Shown here in pieces: positions 56,385 through 64,000 of a DNA stretch of 64,000 nt (within the stretch, counting starts at the first letter, position 1; the number at the start of each line of letters is the position of its first letter). The notes beneath the pieces are model-generated. The model worked only from the letters and a program-made list of their open reading frames with translations, was not told the origin of the DNA and made no database searches. This stretch comes from Bin25 sp965221765. Its GTDB lineage: Bacteria > Bacteroidota > Bacteroidia > Flavobacteriales > Flavobacteriaceae. Where the stretch lies: positions 248,001 through 312,000 of the forward strand of contig OZ244911.1 in assembly GCA_965221765.1 (NCBI GenBank), written 5' to 3'. A program made the translations under genes and the position numbers.

Positions 56385-57847
56385 TAGTCGCTGCTTAAAA
56401 ACTCAAATAGAGTCCATCGTTCATATGTGGGATTGAATGCTGCCCTACTTGCGAAGATAGGGGTTTGAAATCTGCAAGTAAATGCGTATCTTGGTCTCAA
56501 AACCTTGTAGAAATAATCAAAAAAATAGCCCCCCAACAGCCCCCGTTATTGGACTGGGAATTTAAACGTATTCTCCATCCAAAACATAAGATCAAGTGGC
56601 TGGCTGATGCCATGGATTGGTCTTTTTTTTGAAAACGCCTTTGGTTCCTTTTATTCCCCAAAGGGCCCTCCAGCCAAGCCCATTGGGTTGATGGTGGGTG
56701 GTTGTATGCTGAAACGGCTTTACCATCTAGGGGGTCAAACCCTCATGGAACGGTGGATTGAACATCCTACCCTGCCGTACTTCACGGGTGTTGATGTCAT
56801 GAAACACCAACCCCCTGGCGATTCTTCTGATGGGCGAAAAAGGGATGGACGCCATCATTGCTTATGGGGTCTCGTTGCATCAGAAAGAAATCAAAAAATC
56901 ATCGATGGTCTGATCAGATACCACCGTACCAGGGAACAACGTGAGGTTTCCGACCGATGCCCAACGGAATCAAAAAGTCATCGACCAATGCCACTAGATG
57001 GCCAAAAAAAATAAAACAACGGCAGACGGTTGCCAACCCCTCCAAAGAACGGGGGTGTCAAACCGTTAACGGGAAGCCTCCCCGACGAGCTAAAAAAGCT
57101 AAAAGGCCACGTCTAATCGCAAGACCTGTCGGCCGACCAGTGCGGGAATGAAAACGAAAACTACCCTCTCTGCAACCGAGCCCATACCAAAAAGAACTCG
57201 ATCGGTACCAACGAATCATCCATCAACAGTGATTTGATAACAACAAAATCAATGCCATCCACCAGCCATTCACGGCTGCTATGGCCAAAGGCAAAGCTCA
57301 TCAACCGTATGCATTTGGAAACAACGTGGGACTGATGACCACGGGAGGTCAGAAAATGATGATCACGGCCATCGGTGCTTTTGAGGGCAACCCGCATGAT
57401 AGCTAGACCATCCCACCCTTATTGGAACAACACGAATCCATTGTGGGGCGAGCTCTCAAAGAATTGGTGGTTGATCGAGGGGAACTCGGAAGACGTCCGA
57501 TGGGGAATACCAAGAGATCAATGCTAGGTCAACCATTGAAAAGCCATACCCCCTATCAAAAACAAAAGGAGCGGAAAAAGTTTCGACGCCCAGCAGCCAT
57601 GGAGCCGCTGATGGGCCATCTTAAAACAGAACATCGCATGGGAGAAAACGATCTGATGGGCGTCCAATCCCCAACCATCAATGTCTATTTGGCTGGGAGA
57701 GGGTGGCATTTGAAGAACTTCATGGAACCACTAATTCAAGAGGTTCTTTTTGCTTTTTCAGGTGGTCTCCATATTCAGCTCAAAAAACTCCGATAATAAA
57801 AATAAGTTAACGACAACGGATAAAAAAGACTTTTTAAGGAGCGACTA
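56385..57847 (+). mobile_element. IS5-like insertion sequence with terminal inverted repeats, transposase decayed
   Basis: Left end TAGTCGCTGCTTAAAAACTC (56385-56404) pairs with the right end read in reverse, TAGTCGCTCCTTAAAAAGTC (57828-57847), at 18 of 20 positions. This gives an element of about 1.46 kb, with a possible TA duplication inside the outer bases. The transposase runs from about 56560 to 57796: DWSFFENAFGSFYSPKG-like text, GGQTLMERWIEHPTLPYFTG then VDVM, FGNNVGLMTTGGQKM, and finally PLMGHLKTEHRMGEND then INVYLAGRGWHLKNFMEP, all typical of the IS5 family. Frameshifts and stops break it into at least three frames, so it is not self-mobile now. Confidence 0.78.
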
Positions 57848-60727
57848 TCTAACGCTCAAACGGCTCTGAATGACAAGATTACTGACTTACAGGATGACTT
57901 GAAAAATGCATCGGCCAATAGTTTATCGCAAGACGATATCGACCAACTAAAAGCCGATTTAGAGACAGCATTAGGGGAGGCCCAGCGAGTCGCTTTGGAT
58001 ACGGCCTTAGCCGGGTTGCAAACCAAGCTTAATGCATTAGAACAAGCCTTGGCAGCAGCTTCCGCTGGGAGTTTATCTCAAAAAGACCTGGATCAGCTCA
58101 AAACCGATATCGAAGCCCAGCTGGCTCAAGTCAAAGAAGAGTTAGAGGCGAGTCTAGGCGATGGGGGATTCCATAGCGGGTCGGTCGAGATCACCTCTTC
58201 GGGCGGTTGGGAAGCCACCAAGCGTCAATTAGGCAATAAGACCGAATTTAATGGTGACTTTACCATCAATACCGAAAAGTTATCGGCCACCGAATTGGAT
58301 GAGCTCATCGGATGGGTGGCTAAGATCACCTTGATTTATGGAGATCTCACCATCACCCATAAAGACAAAGACAAGGTGCTCAAGTTTGGCCAATTGACCA
58401 GCATCACCGATTTAAATGATGATCAACCCCATGTCCATTATCCGGCATTAACTAGTGCGGGGATTATCTCGCTCGATGGTGTAGATATCCTAACGGTCCA
58501 ATTGCCCAAGCTCACGACCCTCACGCAATTTGCAGGGCATGAGATTGATCTAAGAAAAGGGACAGCGTTGACCCTTTCGGCCTTGTCGGCCTATACCGAC
58601 GACTTAAGCATTGACTTAGGAGGCACTTCTGCTGAGATTGATGTGCAGGCATTGGAGAGTGTAGCCAAAGGCAGTAAAGGCAAGCTCTTGACGGTCATTG
58701 GGCCTGATGAAGTGGCTTTACCCGCGTTGACCACCTTAGAAAAACTACATATCAAGGAAGTGCGAACCCTCACGGCACCCAAAGTGAAGGGGGCGGATTT
58801 AGAAATTAGCGAAGATGTCGATCATGTAGAGGTGGGTACGGCCGATGGGGCTCATATCAATGTGTTGACCCTTAGCGATGCGGCGGATTTAAAGACCCTC
58901 CAGATTGGGGGCAATCCGAGCACCAAAGCCTCCGATGGCACGGTCGTGGTTCTCAATGAAGACCATACGCCCAAGCTTGAAAAAGCCCATATTCATGGGG
59001 GACGGTTGCTCAAGGTCAGTGACTTGGAAGATCTTCAAGAGATTATCACGGCTCGATCGATCAATACGGTAGAGATTACAGGCACTGGTATTGAAGACGA
59101 ATTGATCTTAGGGCATGACAGTGGAACCAATGGTATTTTAACCATTGAGCATAATACGGATATTGAATCCTTAGTGGCTGATAAAGTCAATAAACTCAAG
59201 GGATTGTATATCAAAGGCAATCATGATTTAGCCAAGGTGAGTTTTAAAGCTTTTAAGGTACCTGGAAGCCAACGCTTAGGGACGGGTGCTCAATGGTTCA
59301 CAGGCGATGGTTTTGTCATTGGCAAAGCAGGCTATGGTGACTATAATGATGGTCAAAGTGCCCAAGACAATAAAAATGATTTGATTGCCACAGAAATCAC
59401 GCAAGAGATTTTAAAAGCGGATGAGTCGGTAGACCGTGCTGGGAAAATAGTCGATGGGACGGGCTTGAGTGATTTAGCCGAGGTCTTACAACATGCCAAT
59501 ACCAAGCGAGCGGTGATTTCTTTTGATGGCACCGAGGCGTTTAAAGGACAAAACAAAAGTGCGGCGGCGGTTGAAGTAGCAACGACCCAAGCCAATCATG
59601 AGGATTTGATTTTATTCCGAAAAGGCACGGCCGATATTGAAGGCACCGCTGGAAAAGCCAAGCGAGTGTTTTTAGTCAATGACGTTGATGGATCGCAGAA
59701 TCTGACCATTGGTGTCGGCGGGACGGGCTTTACGCGCTTTAGCAAAGCCATTGACCTAACCGATGGCGGTTCGGTGAGAAACTGGGTCGTTGATATCAAT
59801 AGTGCCCAAGTCAAAAGTTTTTTTGATACCAATGATGTTGAAATCAATGCAGAAGTGGGGGGACATCCGACAACTATTATCGGATTTAAAGCCATCACTG
59901 ATGGCGATGTATTACCAGCGACATCCAATGGGTCGATTACATTGACGATTGGTAAAGGAAACGAAGCCTATTCTAGTACCGTAGAGATAGGTAATGGGGA
60001 TGCAGTGGATTTTTCTAGTTCTAATAAAAAGGCTAAAACCTACGTTGCTTCTGATTCAGATCCGTTGTTAACAGCGATAGTCGATGCTCTTATTGCACCA
60101 TTCCCCGGATTTCCTCATGGGGCTGATGATAATACAGATTACACGACTAGTCGAACTCGTGGCGTAGCGGCGGCGACTGCTGGGGTGCCCTATGGTATTA
60201 GTGTTCGATATGACCATGATCATGATAATGATCTAAATACCAATGAGGTTAGCGGCGCTCGTATAGGGGTCTTGGATGCACAAAAGATTTCTGACAATAT
60301 CGATGTGAATGTGGATAATAAAATAAAAGAAACAGCGAGAGGTAGTGTCACGAGTACACTGAATCCCGCTGGTGGTCGGAATGCCAAAGTAAGGACCGTA
60401 GGCATCCAAAATGATCCCAATACCATCCAAATTACCTTGACCTCGAAAGTGGCTGGGACAAAAGAAAATACCGTTGGAGATCCAATTGCAGAAGCAAGTA
60501 CTGATAGTGGAAGCGATGGTAACGATGATGTGGATTATACGTTACCAACACCACCAACAACTTTAGCTGAAGCTACTGGTGCTACCGCCTATGGAACGGG
60601 GACGATTGTTGAATTACCCATTGCTGATGGCAATCCCAGAAAATCTTCTTTGCCAAAGGCGGCAACGGATGATGCTGGAGCTTTGACAAGAGGCGGTGAA
60701 GAATTTAATCGACTCGATTGGTTATAA
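57848..60727 (+). pseudogene. C-terminal fragment of the split coiled-coil surface protein
   Basis: From 57848 the frame continues the coiled coil of 52606-52851 (SNAQTALNDKITDLQDDL) and then runs 940 residues. Two like segments follow (SLSQDDIDQLKADLETAL, SLSQKDLDQLKTDIEAQL). A region of about 350 residues of short beta-strand repeats resembling leucine-rich or receptor-L folds comes next (FNGDFTINTEKLS, LPALTTLEKLHIKEV, LKGLYIKGNHDL). The C-terminal third is of unknown type and rich in Asp, Thr and Gly. A TTG at 57899 could start translation, but then no export signal would be present. GC content is well above the window average, which may reflect transfer or strong expression. Confidence 0.75.
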
Positions 60728-60857
60728 TTTTTTTAAGCATATAAAATTGGTCTAATGAGAGCCCCTTTTAGTATTTTTTTAGTTGAAAATAAATTAAGAT
60801 TTTATATTGGTTAATCATAATCTTTTCAAATAAAAGGGGCTTTTGTTCTTGGCACGA

Positions 60858-60886
60858 AACCCTCCCATTTGGGAGGGTTTTTGTTT
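60858..60886 (+). terminator. Intrinsic terminator after the split lipoprotein gene
   Basis: AACCCTCCC (60858-60866) and GGGAGGGTT (60871-60879) form a perfect 9-bp stem with a 4-nt loop, followed by TTTGTTTTT. Upstream, a 10-bp inverted repeat (GCCCCTTTTA 60761-60770, TAAAAGGGGC 60831-60840) with a 60-nt gap may form a second, larger structure. The rest of 60728-61056 holds no gene. Confidence 0.88.
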
Positions 60887-61056
60887 TTAGGAAAGGATTG
60901 CAAATAGAAATGTTGTTCTGAAGCTACAAGAGTAAAATAGTAGTATTTCAGTGGACTATTCATCCATCAAGATCATTGCAGAACTTGATAACAAATACTT
61001 ATAACTAGAACCTTCGAAGGTGAATCAAGAATTGCAATAAAAGGCCCTTTATAGAT

Positions 61057-62155
61057 CTAAATTGAAGCCTCTTTTTGACCATGCATCATTAAATAAGCTT
61101 TGAGAAAAGAATCGATATCGCCATTGAGAACCCCTTGGGTATCTGATGTTTCATGATGGGTTCGGACATCTTTAACTAAATGATAGGGGTGTAGAACATA
61201 ATTTCTAATTTGAGATCCCCATTCATTTTTTTTCTTGGATTGTTCGATTTCAGAGCGAGCGGTATTTCTTTTATCGATTTCTATTTGATAAAGCTGTGAT
61301 TTGAGCAGTTGCATGGCTTTGTTTTTATTCTCTAACTGAGAGCGGGTTTGAGAATTTTCAATCATAATCCCCGTCGGAAAGTGTCTTAGTCGAACGGCTG
61401 TTTCAACTTTATTGACATTTTGTCCTCCCGCTCCACTAGCTCGCATGGTTTCCCATGAAATATCGGAAGGATTGATATCGATTGTGATTTGATTGTCAAC
61501 CAAAGGATAAACATAGACTGAAGCAAAAGAGGTATGTCTTTTGGCATTGCTATCAAAAGGGGATATGCGAACCAATCGATGCACCCCATTTTCGCTTTTT
61601 AACCATCCAAAGGCATAGTCTCCCCCGATTTCGATGCTCACTTTTTTAATGCCAGTTACATCACCAGGTAGAGAATTTAATTCTTTTAAATCATAGCCTT
61701 TATGTTGAGCCCACATAAGATACATACGTTGGAGCATAGCAACCCAATCACAACTTTCAGTCCCTCCAGAACCAGCGGTTATTTGAAGTATGGCACTGAG
61801 ACGATCTTCTTCCTTGGAAAGCATGTTTTTAAATTCTAATCTTTCGAGTAAATCATGGGAAGCATTAAAAATGGCATTCAATTCTTCATGGGTTTCATCT
61901 TGTTCTATAAATTCGAATAATACATCGAGTTCATCAATTTTTTCTTGAAGTTGATCACATAGATCAATCCAAGTTTTTAATTGTTGAATTTCTTTGAGGA
62001 TCTGCTGACTTTCATGAGGGTTTTCCCAAAAATTGGGATCAAGTGTTTTTTCTTCTAAAGTTTGTATTTCAATTTTTTTGTCATTCAAGTCAAAGATGTT
62101 GCCTTAAAGAATCTGCTCGATTTTTTAAGGACTTGATCTGTTCAGGTGTAATCAT
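61057..62155 (-). CDS. prfB: Peptide chain release factor 2, with programmed +1 frameshift
   Basis: Release factor 2 ends translation at UGA and UAA. Translation starts at the ATG at 62155 (MITPEQIKSLKNRADSLRQH then L), meets an in-frame TGA after 21 codons, and resumes one base on (DLNDKKIEIQTLEEKTLDPN) to give 365 residues, the usual length. The stop-recognition motif SPF (RISPFDSNAKRH) and the catalytic GGQ (GAGGQNVNKVETAVRLRH) are both intact. The shift is a normal autoregulatory device: low RF2 favours slippage. It is divergent from the metalloprotease at 62320. Confidence 0.97.
62089..62104 (-). promoter_or_regulatory. prfB: prfB programmed +1 frameshift site
   Basis: On the minus strand the site reads AGGCAACATCTTTGAC: a CTT codon, the in-frame TGA (62090-62092) and the C that makes the stop weak, as in E. 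coli. An AGG lies six bases before CTT; E. coli has AGGGGG three bases before it, so the internal Shine-Dalgarno boost is weak or absent here. Confidence 0.95.
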
Positions 62156-62319
62156 TGGTCAACTAATGCTTAGTAAAAACAAATAAGAAAATTATGGTGT
62201 TTAAGAGTTTTTGAATATAAATCTCTAATAAAGTATTATTGCAAATAATCTACAAATATAAATGCAAAATCAAGGCCTGATTCCCAATTATTACTTAAAA
62301 TCGAGATTCTTTTAAGTGT

Positions 62320-64000
62320 ATGAAAGATAATTTCAATCCAATGGCTTTTAAAATTTATTGCTCGATAGTATTATTGCTTTCCCTGGAAATGGTGGCTCAA
62401 ACCAAAGAGATTAAAAAATTTGAAAGTCAAATCATTAAAAATGCCAAGGTCTATGAGGGCTTTTTTGATTTCTATTACTTGGAAAGTAAAGATGCTATTT
62501 ATCTTGAAGTCAATCAACTTGAAAATGATTTTTTATTGGTTTGTTCTCTAAGCCAAGGAATAGGATCCAATGATATTGGACTAGATCGAGGACAACTGGG
62601 AGCTAATAGAGTGGTATACTTTAAAAAAGCTGGTAATAAATTATTGCTTGTTCAACCTAATTGGACCTATCGAGCAATTACTGAAAATAGATTGGAAAAG
62701 CAATCGGTACAAGAAGCGTTTGCTAAATCAGTATTATATGGTTTTCCTATTGAAGAAGATTATGGAGTATCTTTTCTTATAGATATCACCCCCTTTTTGA
62801 TGCAGGATTTCCATGGAGTGAGTCAAAGATTATTAGAAACTGGTCAAGGAAATTATCAACTAGATCCCTCTCGGTCTGCAATCGAATTATCACGCGTTAG
62901 GGCATTTCCTAAAAATATTGAGTTTGATGTATTACAAACATTTAAAGGACAATCCAAAGGAGCCTGGATCCAGTCAGTTACGCCACATTCTAATTTGGTG
63001 ACAGTCCATCAACACTATTCCTTGATTGAATTACCTGATTCAAATTTTGAACCTCGAGAATTTGATGCTAGAGCCGGTTCCATTCCTTTTATATTCTATG
63101 ATTATGCCACTCCAGTGCATCAGCCCACAAGTAAAAAATATATTATTCGTCATCGACTTAAAAAAAAGAATCCTGAATTAGAAACTTCTGAGGCCTTGGA
63201 ACCCATTACATATTATTTAGATAATGGTGTTCCCGAACCAGTCCGATCTGCTTTGATTGATGGAGCCAAATGGTGGAATCAAGCCTTTGAAGCCATTGGA
63301 TTTCATAAGGCATTTCAGGTGAAGATTCTCCCTGCTGATGTCGATCCTTTAGATGTGCGTTATAATGTCATTCAATGGGTTCACCGTTCAACCCGAGGTT
63401 GGAGTTATGGGGCTAGTGTCGTGGACCCTAGAATAGGAGAGATCATTAAGGGACATGTCAGTCTTGGAAGTCTTCGAATACGACAAGATTATATGATTGC
63501 ACTTGGTCTTATCCCCAATCCATTTGAAGAAAATCAGGAATTCAATCAAAAAGCGTTAGATATGGCCTTGGCTAGAATTCGTCAACTTTCGGCTCATGAA
63601 ATTGGACATACCCTTGGATTTGCTCATAATTTTGCTTATAGCACAAGCCATCGATCATCAGTCATGGATTATCCCCATCCCAAAATAGACCTAGTCGATA
63701 ATCAAATAAGTTTAGAAGATGCTTATGATGATACAATAGGGTATTGGGATCAAGTATCTGTGGCTTATGCCTACAGTGATTTTCCCGATGGGATAGATCA
63801 TAAAAAAATGCTTAATGGCATATTAGAAACAGCGATTAAAAATGGAGAAACCTTTATAACAGATGCCGATGCGAGACCACTAGGAGGAGCTCATCCCAAA
63901 GCTCATCTTTGGGATAATGGCCCCGAGGTGATCGGAGAAACTAAAAAAATCCTTAAAATTAGAACCCATGCCTTACAAAACTTTTCTTTAAATCATCTAC
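62320..64000 (+). CDS. Zinc metalloprotease (DUF5117/DUF4953 type), partial at the window edge
   Basis: The frame is open from ATG 62320 to the end of the window, at least 560 residues, and continues beyond. A signal segment is seen (IYCSIVLLLSLEMVAQT, after a second possible start at 62341). An N-terminal domain of DUF5117/DUF5118 type follows (SLSQGIGSNDIGLDRGQLGA) and then a zinc protease domain with LSAHEIGHTLGFAHNF, the HExxHxxGxxH motif, and SVMDYPHPK as Met-turn. It should be a secreted or periplasmic protease; such proteins are common in Bacteroidota. It is divergent from prfB. Confidence 0.92.
   Translation, partial: MKDNFNPMAFKIYCSIVLLLSLEMVAQTKEIKKFESQIIKNAKVYEGFFDFYYLESKDAIYLEVNQLENDFLLVCSLSQGIGSNDIGLDRGQLGANRVVYFKKAGNKLLLVQPNWTYRAITENRLEKQSVQEAFAKSVLYGFPIEEDYGVSFLIDITPFLMQDFHGVSQRLLETGQGNYQLDPSRSAIELSRVRAFPKNIEFDVLQTFKGQSKGAWIQSVTPHSNLVTVHQHYSLIELPDSNFEPREFDARAGSIPFIFYDYATPVHQPTSKKYIIRHRLKKKNPELETSEALEPITYYLDNGVPEPVRSALIDGAKWWNQAFEAIGFHKAFQVKILPADVDPLDVRYNVIQWVHRSTRGWSYGASVVDPRIGEIIKGHVSLGSLRIRQDYMIALGLIPNPFEENQEFNQKALDMALARIRQLSAHEIGHTLGFAHNFAYSTSHRSSVMDYPHPKIDLVDNQISLEDAYDDTIGYWDQVSVAYAYSDFPDGIDHKKMLNGILETAIKNGETFITDADARPLGGAHPKAHLWDNGPEVIGETKKILKIRTHALQNFSLNHL

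Noticed and set aside
52829..57847. A simple single-IS insertion as the cause of the split gene
   Set aside because: The terminal inverted repeats define an element of only about 1.46 kb (56385-57847), so it cannot by itself explain the remaining 3.5 kb with two lipoprotein genes; at least one further event is needed.
61057..62088. prfB as a frame-broken pseudogene
   Set aside because: The break is exactly the CTT-TGA-C programmed frameshift, and both halves are full and conserved.

Overview
This window reads as the chromosome of an AT-rich member of the Bacteroidota (Bacteroidetes). The evidence is two SusC/SusD outer-membrane uptake loci each led by a FecI-type sigma factor and a FecR anti-sigma factor, a protease with a C-terminal domain of the type IX secretion system, a two-gene (split) transketolase, a tgt-lptG pair, and start regions without clear Shine-Dalgarno sequences. 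I cannot place it to genus. Many decayed insertion sequences and a broken ATPase gene suggest a genome under relaxed selection, such as a host-associated or recently bottlenecked lineage. That last point is inference.

Layout. 1-970: relics of an IS5-like and an ISL3-like transposase. 1301-10191: nutrient-uptake module 1 (sigma factor, FecR, SusC, SusD, then a broken AAA-type ATPase). 10900-12470: a decayed IS21 element. 13076-22309: module 2 with the same gene order and an intact ATPase. 22487-28030: sugar catabolism genes (FAD oxidoreductase, sugar-porter transporter, DUF4434 protein, N-acylglucosamine 2-epimerase), probably served by module 2. 28147-30300: tRNA-Lys, a pair of tiny genes, and a BspA-like repeat lipoprotein with a 13-G tract in its lipobox region. 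31078-35745: housekeeping block (shikimate kinase, phosphoribosyltransferase, S4 protein, FKBP lipoprotein, beta-barrel, split transketolase). 35890-39213: IS630 and IS1380 relics. 39218-47237: tgt, lptG, an IS3 relic, accA, dnaB and a fused rimB-rimK gene. 47682-52183: a secreted metalloprotease and a coupled lipoprotein. 52606-60727: one long coiled-coil surface lipoprotein gene split by about 5 kb that carries two BspA-like lipoproteins and an IS5-like element with terminal inverted repeats. 61057-64000: prfB with its programmed +1 frameshift, and a partial zinc metalloprotease.

How the genes work together. Each module looks like a signal-transducing TonB system: the N-terminal STN domain of SusC should signal to FecR, which controls the sigma factor, which turns on susCD. 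The BspA-like lipoproteins form a surface-adhesin family in which a homopolymer tract, exact 75-bp tandem repeats and near-identical shared head segments all point to rapid variation. The most notable points are this variable lipoprotein family, the cassette-like insertion that brought two of its genes into another surface-protein gene, the repeated linkage of an unclassified ATPase to sigma/FecR/SusCD modules, a very small two-gene unit next to tRNA-Lys, and two housekeeping genes (tgt, rimB-rimK) with no canonical start codon.
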